Below are positions 1 to 8,471 of a stretch of 34,801 nt of DNA, piece after piece (the stretch's first letter is position 1; the number at the start of each line of letters is the position of its first letter). The notes beneath the pieces were generated by a model. That model was given only the letters and a program-made list of their open reading frames with translations, searched no databases and was not told the origin of the DNA. The DNA lies in NCBI RefSeq assembly GCF_030397575.1, contig NZ_JAPNXS010000010.1, positions 1 to 34,801 on the forward strand. The letters are read 5' to 3'. Source of the DNA: Psychromonas sp. 14N.309.X.WAT.B.A12. GTDB taxonomy: Bacteria > Pseudomonadota > Gammaproteobacteria > Enterobacterales > Psychromonadaceae. Position numbers and translations under genes: made by a program.

Positions 1-55
1 AACTCGTGACCCCAACCTTGGCAAGGTTGTGCTCTACCAACTGAGCTAGTACCGC
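1..55 (-). tRNA. tRNA-Gly (GCC), 3' end cut by window edge
   Basis: The complementary strand reads GCGGTACTAGCTCAGTTGG from position 55 leftwards, with the D-arm, then an anticodon stem and loop CTTGCCAAG giving anticodon GCC (complement of bases 20-22), followed by the variable region and the start of the T-arm. The acceptor 3' half lies beyond the window. It sits just downstream of orn on the same strand, as the glyVXY tRNA genes do in E. coli. It has its own promoter at 118-145. Confidence 0.93.
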
Positions 56-416
56 ATCACATTTTCCTGTAGCGGCTAGTAAAGCATTTGGTGATGCCTG
101 TCCGTTACGAGGTGCGAATTATAGAGATGGCGGTAATGATTGCAAGCTTTTTTTAGCTATTTTCTACTTAACTTAGTTTGCTTGCAGAGTTTTTGAGCAA
201 CGGCCTAATGACTTGTCTAAAAAGCGACCGAATAAATCTCAACTCAGGATACGCCAAACCATATAATACCGCTATTCCCGCAGGTTTCAGCGTTAAATCA
301 CCGACCAATAGCCAGCGATTACTACGATAATTCGCCTTGACCATGCAAAACTAACGGCATTAAATAATGAGATAAAATAAGAAATTGAATTACGTACTAA
401 TCGCACCGAGTTGAAG
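56..416. other. intergenic region between orn and tRNA-Gly
   Basis: No coding region is supported here. It holds the tRNA-Gly promoter (118-145) and the tRNA leader. No clear intrinsic terminator for orn was found in the part next to the orn stop (about 300-416), so orn transcripts may run into the tRNA gene. Confidence 0.5.
118..145 (-). promoter_or_regulatory. sigma70-type promoter of the tRNA-Gly gene
   Basis: On the minus strand a TTGCAA -35 box (145-140) is separated by 16 bases from a perfect TATAAT -10 box (123-118). A GC-rich stretch (TCGCACC) follows the -10, as is usual for growth-rate controlled stable RNA promoters. Transcription would start near 111 and give a leader of about 55 bases before the tRNA 5' end at 55. 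Called from consensus match and position only. Confidence 0.7.
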
Positions 417-956
417 TTAATAAGTAAAAAAGTGCTTCTGGTAATGCTGTAATTCAGAAATTGATTCTTTAATATCTTGTAACGCTAGATGGGTACCAGA
501 CTTTTTATGTGCAGCTACCATCTCCGGAGCCCAACGACGACCTAATTCCTTAATAGTACTCACATCAATACTACGGTAATGGAAAAAAGCTTCCAAGGTT
601 GGCATATGTTTCACCATAAAACGACGATCTTGACCGATGCTATTTCCACACAATGGTGCCGCACCTGCTGGTACCCATTCTTTAAGAAAATCAAGCGTCG
701 CCTGTTCTGCTTGAGCACAACTAATATCACTGGCTTTTACACGCGCAGTTAACCCTGAATTACCATGATGTTCAGTACACCAATCATCCATTGCATCTAA
801 TGCAGCATCGCTTTGATGAATTACAAACTGTGGGCCTTCCGCTAAAATATTTAAATCGCTATCAGTAACAATAGTGGCAATCTCAATAATTTTATCGGTA
901 TCAGGGTTCAACCCGGTCATCTCTAAGTCAATCCACACCAAATTATCTTTATTCAT
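417..956 (-). CDS. orn: oligoribonuclease
   Basis: A 179-residue DEDD-family 3'-5' exoribonuclease that degrades the short oligoribonucleotides (2-5 nt, and c-di-GMP-derived pGpG) left by other nucleases; it acts in the cytoplasm as a dimer. The first DEDD motif is visible near the N-terminus (WIDLEMTGL, Asp10 and Glu12), the central Asp in [11 protein letters not shown] and the last Asp in [10 protein letters not shown]. Length matches the E. coli enzyme. It is divergent from rsgA, with 95 bases between start codons, and lies upstream of a tRNA-Gly gene, the same arrangement as in E. coli. Confidence 0.97.
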   Translation of the reverse strand: MNKDNLVWIDLEMTGLNPDTDKIIEIATIVTDSDLNILAEGPQFVIHQSDAALDAMDDWCTEHHGNSGLTARVKASDISCAQAEQATLDFLKEWVPAGAAPLCGNSIGQDRRFMVKHMPTLEAFFHYRSIDVSTIKELGRRWAPEMVAAHKKSGTHLALQDIKESISELQHYQKHFFTY

Positions 957-1051
957 TTTCCTAACACCCTTTTATATTGATGAATCGCTATTTAATATAA
1001 GAATAGAGTATAATACTCGATTAAAATCACCAGTGGTAGCAAAGGAAGTCT

Positions 1052-2092
1052 GTGGCTAAGAAGAAAAAACTCAGTAAAAACCAAATCCGTCGTGTTCAAA
1101 GCAATCATAACAAACGCTTAACACCTAAAAGCGACACGCAATGGGATGAAGCTGAACTCGGTCCGCAACTCGAAGGGTTAGTGGTTAGTCGATTTGGGCA
1201 ACATGCAGATATTGAAGATGACCAAGGTAAAGTAGAACGTTGTACATTGCGCCGCTCAATCCGATCTTTAGTGACTGGCGATCGCGTAGTATGGCGTGCA
1301 GGCAAAGAGTCCCATCAAGGGATCAGCGGTGTGATTGAAGCCGTTCACCCTCGTAAAACCGTATTAACTCGTCCAGATTATTATGATGGCATCAAGCCGA
1401 TTGCAGCGAATATCGATCACATCATTATTGTTAGCTCTATTGCTCCTGAGTTTTCTCGTAACATTATCGACCGCTACCTTGTCGCTTGTGAAGATATTGG
1501 TATTACTCCAATCATCGTATTGAATAAAGTCGATTTACTAGATGAAGAATCAGCAAAACTTATTGATAAAGAGTTACAAAGCTACCGAGATATTGGTTAT
1601 CAGGTTATTTATAGCTCTAAATTAGGTGATGGTTTAGACCACCTAAAATCAGTGATGAAAGATAAGGTGAATATCTTTGTAGGGCAATCTGGTGTAGGTA
1701 AAACATCACTGCTTAATATGCTATTACCTGAAGTTGAAGCGTTAACTGGTGAAATATCAGAAGGTTCAGGATTAGGTAAACATACCACCACCACAGCTCG
1801 CCTGTATCATTTTACAGAAGGGGGTGACTTAATTGATAGCCCAGGGATTCGCGAGTTCTCGCTTTGGCACTTGGAAGCAGAACGTATTGCCAGTGGATTC
1901 ATAGAATTTAGAGAGTTTTTAGGCGGTTGTCGCTTTAGAGACTGTAAACACCAAGCAGATCCTGGTTGTGCACTTGTAGCTGCCGTTGAAGATGGACATA
2001 TTGATAGTGCTCGATTCAATAGTTTCCTGCGTATTTTAGAAACAATGGATGATGCAAAAAATGCGCGTCATCGCGATCCTAATGTGTACTAA
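1052..2092 (+). CDS. rsgA: small ribosomal subunit biogenesis GTPase RsgA
   Basis: A 346-residue circularly permuted GTPase that works in late 30S subunit maturation. The G motifs occur in the permuted order: G4 NKVD (158-161), G1/P-loop GQSGVGKTS (211-219), G3 DSPG (262-265). The C-terminal zinc site C-x4-C-x-H-x5-C is present (Cys293, Cys298, His300, Cys306). The N-terminus is lysine-rich with an OB-fold after it. The start is a GTG preceded by AAAGGAAG at good distance. A perfect TATAAT lies at 1009-1014 inside a 13-base palindrome, a candidate -10 box, but no good -35 was found. psd follows after 57 bases, as in E. coli. Confidence 0.96.
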   Translation: MAKKKKLSKNQIRRVQSNHNKRLTPKSDTQWDEAELGPQLEGLVVSRFGQHADIEDDQGKVERCTLRRSIRSLVTGDRVVWRAGKESHQGISGVIEAVHPRKTVLTRPDYYDGIKPIAANIDHIIIVSSIAPEFSRNIIDRYLVACEDIGITPIIVLNKVDLLDEESAKLIDKELQSYRDIGYQVIYSSKLGDGLDHLKSVMKDKVNIFVGQSGVGKTSLLNMLLPEVEALTGEISEGSGLGKHTTTTARLYHFTEGGDLIDSPGIREFSLWHLEAERIASGFIEFREFLGGCRFRDCKHQADPGCALVAAVEDGHIDSARFNSFLRILETMDDAKNARHRDPNVY

Positions 2093-2149
2093 CGACTACA
2101 TATTAGTGAGCTTTATACTTTAATTACATTAAAAACAGAGAGTTTTAAT

Positions 2150-3001
2150 ATGAACGACCAAATGAAAATCGTTTTTCAATATATTCTGCCGAAACATTTA
2201 TTCACCTTTATTGCCGGTAAATTAGCAGAAGCTAAGATGGGGGCATTCACCACCTTCTTAATTAAAAAATTCATTAAGCAGTTCAATATCGATATGAGTG
2301 AAGCAAAACACTCTGAAGCAGAAGATTTTGATACCTTTAACGACTTTTTTACCCGTGAACTAAAAAGTGGTTTACGCCCTATTGTTGAAGGTGATGAAAA
2401 CCTGGCTATTCCAGTCGATGGCTGTATTAGTCAACAGGGAGAGATTAAACAAGGTCGCATTTTCCAAGCTAAAGGCCATGACTTTAGCTTACGTGAATTG
2501 TTAGGGGGAAGAGATGATGTTGCAGCACCATTCGATGATGGTCTATTTTCTACTATTTATTTGGCACCTAAAGATTACCACCGCATCCATATGCCTATTA
2601 CCGGTAAATTAGAGAAGCTCATTTTTATCCCTGGTGACCTATTCTCAGTAAACCCATTAACGGCACAAAATGTACCTAATTTATTTGCTCGTAATGAACG
2701 TGCTGTGGCCATTTTCTCAACGGCAATTGGACCAATGGCAATGGTATTAGTCGGTGCGACTATTGTGGGTAGCATTGAAACCGTATGGGAAGGTACTTTA
2801 AAAGCACCAAAAAACAAAGAACTACAATACTGGGATTACCAAGATCAAGAGATAGTGATCGAAAAAGGCCAAGAGATGGGCCGCTTTAAACTAGGTAGTA
2901 CTATTGTTGCCCTATTCCCTAAAGATAGTATAGAGTTTGACGAGCAACTTGAACCCTCTAGTGTGACGCGTTTAGGTAAGCTATTTGCAACAGTAAAATA
3001 A
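2150..3001 (+). CDS. psd: phosphatidylserine decarboxylase proenzyme
   Basis: A 283-residue inner-membrane enzyme that converts phosphatidylserine to phosphatidylethanolamine. The proenzyme cuts itself at the LGST motif (248-251): Ser250 becomes the pyruvoyl group of the small alpha chain and residues 1-249 form the beta chain. The other triad positions are visible as IPVDG (Asp) and YHRIHMPITG (His). The RBS AGAG is just upstream of the ATG. It sits between rsgA and ilvA on the same strand. In E. coli the next gene is the mechanosensitive channel mscM; here ilvA follows after 52 bases. Confidence 0.96.
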   Translation: MNDQMKIVFQYILPKHLFTFIAGKLAEAKMGAFTTFLIKKFIKQFNIDMSEAKHSEAEDFDTFNDFFTRELKSGLRPIVEGDENLAIPVDGCISQQGEIKQGRIFQAKGHDFSLRELLGGRDDVAAPFDDGLFSTIYLAPKDYHRIHMPITGKLEKLIFIPGDLFSVNPLTAQNVPNLFARNERAVAIFSTAIGPMAMVLVGATIVGSIETVWEGTLKAPKNKELQYWDYQDQEIVIEKGQEMGRFKLGSTIVALFPKDSIEFDEQLEPSSVTRLGKLFATVK

Positions 3002-3053
3002 ACGATTTGCTCCACAGCAGTAAAAGACAAAAATAATAATAACAAGGCCTGTA

Positions 3054-4592
3054 ATGTCAAACATCACCAGTGAACAATATTTAAAAAACATCTTATTAGC
3101 ACCTATCTATGAAGCTGCTATTGAGACAAAGCTACAACCTTTAAATAAATTATCTAAGCGTTTAGATAACCATATTTTACTGAAACGAGAAGACTTACAG
3201 CCAGTTCATTCTTTTAAACTACGTGGTGCTTATAATAAATTAGCCAGCTTAACTGACGCTCAAAAGGCAAACGGTGTCATTGCTGCTTCTGCCGGTAACC
3301 ATGCGCAAGGCCTTGCTTTATCAGCACAAAGGATGGGTGTAAAAGCCACTATCGTAATGCCAAAAACAACGCCAGATATTAAAGTTAACTCTGTGCGTAG
3401 TTTTGGTGCAACCGTGGTACTTATCGGAGAAAGTTTTGACGCGGCCAACGCTCATTCATTAGCGTTGGCAGAGCAACATGGTTATACCCTAATCCACCCT
3501 TTTGATGACCCAGATATTATTGCTGGTCAAGGCACTGTGGGTAAAGAACTACTTCAACAAGATGCACATATTGATAAAATATTTGTACCTGTGGGCGGCG
3601 GCGGTTTAGCAGCTGGTATTGCGGTATATATTAAGCAATTGCTACCACATATTAAAATTATTGCCGTTGAACCAGAAGATGCAGCCTGCTTGCAAGCAGC
3701 ATTAGCTGCTGGCGAGCCCGTTACCCTACCTAAAGTAGGATTATTTGCTGATGGTGTTGCAGTAAAAACCATCGGTAAAGAAACCTTCCGTTTATGCCAA
3801 CAATATATCGACGAAGTGATTACTGTAAACAGTGATGAAATTTGTGCTTCGGTTAAAGATATCTTTGATGATACTCGTGCCATTGCAGAACCCGCTGGCG
3901 CACTATCACTTGCAGGGTTAAAGAAGTACGCTCATCAACATCAATTAAAAGGTCAACGCTTAACGGCTATTTTAAGTGGTGCTAACGTTAACTTTCATAG
4001 CTTACGTTATGTTTCAGAACGCTGTGAATTAGGCGAGCAAAACGAAAGTATCTTAGCCGTGACTATCCCCGAAAAACAAGGTGCATTTTTAGCTTTCTGT
4101 AATCAATTAGATGGACGTGCTATCACAGAATTTAACTATCGTTATAGCGATAGCCAGTCCGCGAATATTTTTGTTGGTGTAAGAACACCGCAAGGATTCG
4201 ATGAATTAACCAGCTTAACCGAAGGGTTAATCGATGCAGGTTACCCAGTGACAGATTTAAGTCATGATGAAACGGCTAAGTTACATGTTCGTTATATGGT
4301 CGGCGGAGTCCCTTCTCAGCAACTCACAGAGCGCTTGTATAGCTTTGAATTTCCTGAGCATCCTAACGCCCTATTAAAGTTTTTAAATCTACTCGGCATG
4401 CACGCAAACATCACTTTATTTCACTATCGTAATCACGGTGCCGCCTACGGGCAAGTACTCGCAGGATTTGAGGTAGATGACACACAAACAGCTGAATTTA
4501 GTCAACATTTAGATGCACTGGGTTATAGTTATAAAGACGAAACCCTTAACCCTGCATATCGATACTTTTTATCACATGCTAACAATAACTAA
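3054..4592 (+). CDS. ilvA: threonine ammonia-lyase, biosynthetic (threonine deaminase)
   Basis: A 512-residue PLP enzyme that turns threonine into 2-oxobutanoate, the first step of isoleucine synthesis. The PLP lysine is in HSFKLRGAYNK (Lys55), with the phosphate-binding glycine loop VPVGGGGLAAGI near residue 180. The C-terminal third (about 325-505) holds two ACT-like regulatory modules, so this is the long, isoleucine-inhibited form and not the catabolic TdcB. It is not in an ilvGMEDA cluster here; it follows psd by 52 bases and precedes an ion-channel gene by 9 bases, suggesting co-transcription. Confidence 0.95.
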   Translation: MSNITSEQYLKNILLAPIYEAAIETKLQPLNKLSKRLDNHILLKREDLQPVHSFKLRGAYNKLASLTDAQKANGVIAASAGNHAQGLALSAQRMGVKATIVMPKTTPDIKVNSVRSFGATVVLIGESFDAANAHSLALAEQHGYTLIHPFDDPDIIAGQGTVGKELLQQDAHIDKIFVPVGGGGLAAGIAVYIKQLLPHIKIIAVEPEDAACLQAALAAGEPVTLPKVGLFADGVAVKTIGKETFRLCQQYIDEVITVNSDEICASVKDIFDDTRAIAEPAGALSLAGLKKYAHQHQLKGQRLTAILSGANVNFHSLRYVSERCELGEQNESILAVTIPEKQGAFLAFCNQLDGRAITEFNYRYSDSQSANIFVGVRTPQGFDELTSLTEGLIDAGYPVTDLSHDETAKLHVRYMVGGVPSQQLTERLYSFEFPEHPNALLKFLNLLGMHANITLFHYRNHGAAYGQVLAGFEVDDTQTAEFSQHLDALGYSYKDETLNPAYRYFLSHANNN

Positions 4593-4601
4593 GATAGTCA
4601 C

Positions 4602-5675
4602 ATGCGTACTTATTTATCGTCATCAGAATTAGCTAGAATTTTACAAAAGCTGACTCGCAGATTAACGTGGCCAGCGATGTTGGCCTTATTATTAATGCAA
4701 GCAGCCATTACCTATTTTTTATTTGTGCTTGCACAAGAATCAGAGTTAATCTCAGATCCTGTCAGGTTCTTTTATTATAATATGGTTGTAGTATCAACAG
4801 TCGGCTTTGGCGATTTCAGTCCCACAACGGATTTAGGTAAAGCAATAGTCGCACTCTGGCAAATCCCATCGGGTTTGATTGTATTTGCTTCATTTATCGG
4901 TAAAACAACACAACTATTCATTGATATAGCGAGAAAAAATATGAACGGTAGTAATGACTACTCACACTTAACTGACCATATTCTACTGTTATGTTGGGAT
5001 GAGCATTCAACAAACCAAATTGTGCAGCTAATTTTAGGTGATAAAAAGCGCCAACAACGCCGCATTTTGTTGTGTGTTACACAAGATATGAAAAACCCTC
5101 TACCTGATGTTGAAGAGGTCTCTTTTGCGAAATTAGGTGCTTTCTCTGATACCAAAGAATTAGATCGTATCGCATTACGAAAAGCACAACGAATTATTAT
5201 AGATGGTAAGTCTGATGACGAAACCTTATCTATCGCCCTAAGTATTGCCACTTTTGCCGATAAAAATGCCAATATTACTGCACATTTTTTTGATGAAACG
5301 AAAGCTCAACTATTAAAAATTCACTGCCCTAATATTGAATGTAGCATTGATAACAGTGCACAAATGATGGTCAGAAGCATGCAAGATCCAGGCTCAAGTA
5401 AGGTTACTGAAAAGCTTTTATCAACGCTAGATGGCGCAACGTTATACAGTTTTTTAGTACCGAGCCTTGAAAAAAGCATTACTTTTGGCGAGCTATTTGA
5501 CACTTTTAAACACCATTATGACATGATTTTAATTGGTTTCAGTAAACATAAAAATGGTCAAGAGATGAACTTAAACCCAAATAGTAACAGCTTGGTGAAT
5601 AGCGGTTTTTACCTGCATTATATTGCCCATGAACGCCTTGATGAAAATGATATAAATTGGAAAGAGATCAAATAA
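4602..5675 (+). CDS. two-TM potassium-channel-like protein with RCK/TrkA-N-like domain
   Basis: A 357-residue inner-membrane protein. TM1 lies around 24-46, the pore loop carries a potassium selectivity filter TVGFGD (66-71), TM2 around 82-105. The cytoplasmic part from about 124 starts with HILLLCWDEHSTNQI, resembling the first strand and turn of an RCK/TrkA-N domain, but the usual GxGxxG nucleotide-binding glycines are not seen there, so ligand binding may differ or be absent. The start is 9 bases after the ilvA stop, pointing to translation coupled to ilvA. Potassium selectivity follows from the filter; ligand and physiological role are unknown. MthK/Kch-like. Confidence 0.85.
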   Translation: MRTYLSSSELARILQKLTRRLTWPAMLALLLMQAAITYFLFVLAQESELISDPVRFFYYNMVVVSTVGFGDFSPTTDLGKAIVALWQIPSGLIVFASFIGKTTQLFIDIARKNMNGSNDYSHLTDHILLLCWDEHSTNQIVQLILGDKKRQQRRILLCVTQDMKNPLPDVEEVSFAKLGAFSDTKELDRIALRKAQRIIIDGKSDDETLSIALSIATFADKNANITAHFFDETKAQLLKIHCPNIECSIDNSAQMMVRSMQDPGSSKVTEKLLSTLDGATLYSFLVPSLEKSITFGELFDTFKHHYDMILIGFSKHKNGQEMNLNPNSNSLVNSGFYLHYIAHERLDENDINWKEIK

Positions 5676-5765
5676 ATAACAAGTAAGCCGAATAAAGTGG
5701 GAAGTTCTTCTAATTTCTATTATTCTAAGTATTATTAACTTTAGAATGCTAGGATGCAGTAGATA

Positions 5766-6677
5766 ATGAGTACAGGTATGTCTCCCTCACACTTTTTAAC
5801 GTGGTTAGATCCCATAACACAATATATGCCAACTTGGTTTCAACAAGGTGGCTCTATTATGTGGTTATTGCTATTACTGTCGATTATTACTAACGTCGTT
5901 ATTTTAGAGCGATTATTCTTTTGGTTTATTTACAGTTTACAAAAAGAACGCTACATCGTACAAGAATGCTTTGCCGCCCTAACAAGACAACAAAAAACCG
6001 AAGCTTTACTTGCTTGCCAAGCTCTTAAAAGTCCTGCGTTAACTATGCTTCAAGAAGGCATCAATCTATTACCTTTATCACCTAAAGAGCGCATGACTTA
6101 TGCTCAAAAAATACAGATAAGTCAAATGTCACGAGGTCAAAAGTTATTACGTTCAGCTATGTTTATCACCCCTATATTAGGCTTATCTGGTGCGCTGTTA
6201 ATATTGACTCAATCCTTTGATATGTTTAGCCATCAAACAATACAAGATGCAGCAGTAATTATTCCTAGTATTGCTCAGGCACTTATTCCCCTTACTTGTA
6301 GTGTTGCGATACTGCTACTTATTTTAGTACCACATCAACTATTTCGTTCTCTATTGATAAAGCAAACATTACATCTAGAAAATATCAGACATCAGTTCCA
6401 TCATATTTGTATGCAACATCACCTAGTTCAAACTTCAGAAGAAGCTCCCTCCCCTAAAGAAGAAGTCGTTAAACAAGAAAATAAACCGGTATCAGAGCAA
6501 CAAGAAATGCCATACCACTATGAGTTCTCAGATGAAACAGGTGAGGTGCACGTAGCGATTCATGAACAAACAGAAGCAATTAAGCAGGTTCCTCATTCAG
6601 CCATTGCAAAAATGTATAATCAGGAACTAGCCTTAGGAAAAACAAAATCTTACGAACATACTAATAAACTTCAATAG
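5766..6677 (+). CDS. ExbB/TolQ/MotA-family membrane protein with long C-terminal tail
   Basis: A 303-residue protein with the three-TM plan of ExbB/TolQ: TM1 about 30-56, TM2 about 132-150 (TPILGLSGALLILTQSF), TM3 about 164-190. These align by eye with the family's conserved TM2 (PLLGLLGTV) and TM3 (IxEALxxTAxGL) patterns, but the TM3 glutamate appears as Gln171 and the TM2 GT pair as GA. After TM3 a hydrophilic, Glu/Lys-rich tail (about 220-303) exceeds usual ExbB length. A TonB-like gene follows after 39 bases; no ExbD gene is nearby. It probably energises or anchors the TonB-like partner, but proton conduction is doubtful. Confidence 0.78.
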   Translation: MSTGMSPSHFLTWLDPITQYMPTWFQQGGSIMWLLLLLSIITNVVILERLFFWFIYSLQKERYIVQECFAALTRQQKTEALLACQALKSPALTMLQEGINLLPLSPKERMTYAQKIQISQMSRGQKLLRSAMFITPILGLSGALLILTQSFDMFSHQTIQDAAVIIPSIAQALIPLTCSVAILLLILVPHQLFRSLLIKQTLHLENIRHQFHHICMQHHLVQTSEEAPSPKEEVVKQENKPVSEQQEMPYHYEFSDETGEVHVAIHEQTEAIKQVPHSAIAKMYNQELALGKTKSYEHTNKLQ

Positions 6678-6716
6678 GCACTCGCTTAAGTAATCTAGAT
6701 AGAGTAAAAATATTCC

Positions 6717-7862
6717 ATGAAAACGTCATATCATTATTTTACATTTATTATTATTAGTCTGTTGTTGCACTATTTATTCTTTTATTTAATAGATATTAAC
6801 TCAGAGAGTGAGCAAGCACTTAGCAATACTCAACTTGTCAACACTCAGCCTATTGCAGTGCGAACTATTACAGCTCAAACTAACAAAATACCTAACGCTG
6901 CCACTAATTTAGATGAATCAAAGTTAGACACACAGATAGATGAAGCAGAACAAAGTATAGATGCAACGACAATCAGCGCTGACAATATAATGACCACGCA
7001 TAAAGCAGCTGAAATAGATGTTAAAAATCAAACGCTTTCAGAGCAGCAAACGAAGATAGAAGCAGTTTACACACCAGCACTCAATAGTAAAAGTCTCAAC
7101 ACATTGCAGACGCAACGGACTCAAGACGAACAAGCAAAGCAAAAACACATTGAAGAGGAAGCATTGGCAGCCCAACAAGCGATTGTGACGCAACCAGAGC
7201 TTATTATAACTTCGACAGTTCAAAGCGATGGCGATGACCTAAGTAAAGAGCCGCTAAAACTCAGTAATGCAGGTTATTCAGTTAACCTTAAAACACATAA
7301 AGCAACTGAAGCCGCTTTATTAAAAGCAGACCTATTTGAACAAGAAATAGTGAATTTACCTAAGTTACCTAAGAAAAGAAGTGTTAAAAAGAAGGTGTTG
7401 GTGAGTTCTACAACATCGCCAATAAAAACACCAAAACCAATAAGTAATAACTTAACAACTGCTAACACGATGCATGAAAGTGTAATCAACGACAAAGCAA
7501 TAGCTAAAACAACAATTAAGACAACAGCTAAAACCGCTAAACCGACCTTTAAGCCTAAAGTCGATACTGAATTACTTAGCCTAAGCGACACCATTAAATT
7601 ACCGGAAGCCGTTGCCATATCAGGTAAAAAACCCAGCTACCCAGAGGTTGCAGCGAAACTAAACAAAAAAGGACAAGTTGTCGCGTCTATGACAGTATTA
7701 CCAACAGGCAGCACCAAGGAGGCAGAAATTCTAAAATCCAGTGGGTCTAAAGAGTTAGATCAGGCTGTTATAGAGTTTATCGTACAGGAGCGTTTTATGC
7801 CTAGTTTACAAGGACAGGATAAAGTATCTAGCAAACAGGTATTCTCATTCAGTTATGAATAA
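6717..7862 (+). CDS. TonB-like energy transducer
   Basis: A 381-residue protein with TonB architecture: one N-terminal TM (about 8-26) containing the SxxxH motif as SLLLH (Ser14, His18), needed in TonB for coupling to ExbB; a long Thr/Lys/Gln-rich periplasmic spacer (about 30-290); and a C-terminal TonB domain (about 295-381) with the usual YPEVA ... KGQV ... SSGSKELDQAV ... ERFMPS pattern. The spacer is richer in Thr and Lys than in Pro, unlike the Pro-rich E. coli TonB. It is presumably driven by the ExbB-like protein just upstream. The outer-membrane partner is not in the window. Confidence 0.85.
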   Translation: MKTSYHYFTFIIISLLLHYLFFYLIDINSESEQALSNTQLVNTQPIAVRTITAQTNKIPNAATNLDESKLDTQIDEAEQSIDATTISADNIMTTHKAAEIDVKNQTLSEQQTKIEAVYTPALNSKSLNTLQTQRTQDEQAKQKHIEEEALAAQQAIVTQPELIITSTVQSDGDDLSKEPLKLSNAGYSVNLKTHKATEAALLKADLFEQEIVNLPKLPKKRSVKKKVLVSSTTSPIKTPKPISNNLTTANTMHESVINDKAIAKTTIKTTAKTAKPTFKPKVDTELLSLSDTIKLPEAVAISGKKPSYPEVAAKLNKKGQVVASMTVLPTGSTKEAEILKSSGSKELDQAVIEFIVQERFMPSLQGQDKVSSKQVFSFSYE

Positions 7863-7882
7863 TTCATCGCCACTAAAGTATA

Positions 7883-7907
7883 AGCTGCTCATATTAACTA
7901 AGCAGCT
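7883..7907 (+). terminator. weak hairpin after the TonB-like gene
   Basis: AGCTGCT (7883-7889) pairs perfectly with AGCAGCT (7901-7907) around an 11-base loop, 21 bases after the tonB-like stop. No T-run follows, so it is at best a weak terminator or an RNA-end stabilising hairpin. Confidence 0.35.
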
Positions 7908-7966
7908 ATCGCTATAACAACGATAAACTACACTGTTATGCAGACATACTCCCGAGGAGCGATGAT

Positions 7967-8181
7967 ATGAAATATTTAATGATAGGATTAACAGAGTTAC
8001 TGACATTGTCAGCAGCGGTAAATTTGGATGCCGAAAGCGTAGAGATAGCATTAAGGACAAGCTAGATAGTTATCAAAATGATTCTTGTTTAGATATCATT
8101 GGAGGAAAACAAATAGCCCCTCAAAAAGCTTACAAGTACATACTTGTTATAAGCTATAAAGGCACTCTGGCTAGCGGATAA
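7967..8181 (+). pseudogene. broken gene for a small exported protein (candidate)
   Basis: An ATG at 7967 follows a strong GAGGAG (7954-7959) and opens a signal-peptide-like sequence (MKYLMIGLTELLTLSAAV) that ends at a TAG at 8063-8065 after 32 residues. In another frame, without a start, codons run from about 8020 to a TAA at 8179-8181 (CRKRRDSIKDKLDSYQ..., then CLDIIGG..., ending KGTLASG). Joining the two by one frameshift near 8019-8040 gives a plausible secreted protein of about 70 residues. I do not recognise the family. It could be a real frameshift mutation, a sequencing error, or just a 32-residue peptide. Confidence 0.35.
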
Positions 8182-8471
8182 CTTTTTGAAAGTAACAATA
8201 TTGCCAAGACCCTTTTTTATCACTCAATTTAATGTCTGCACACATTTATCAGAAAGAAAGGAAGACGCTCTGAGAACACCAAGGGACTTCTTCTTCTACT
8301 CACTCCAAAAAAGTCATCTCACAAAAATGTAGCGAAAACCGCGATATTTTCCCAACAGTGTTTTACCCGTGTACTGGCATTTAATAAGTGATTCATTAGC
8401 CAGCTATCACAATAATAACAATAACTGTTAATACTACACTAATCGACTAACGAGGCCATTGACGATTGATA

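Larger units (their letters stand above)
7863..8471. other. intergenic region between the TonB-like gene and parE
   Basis: This 609-base stretch lies between converging genes. It contains the weak hairpin at 7883-7907 and the broken small gene at 7967-8181. From 8182 to 8471 I see no supported gene, and no convincing terminator for parE on the minus strand. An exbD-like gene was looked for here and not found. Confidence 0.5.

Noticed and set aside
8182-8471. Possible exbD gene between the TonB-like gene and parE.
   Set aside because: No frame on either strand shows an ExbD-like TM with its Asp or a suitable length.
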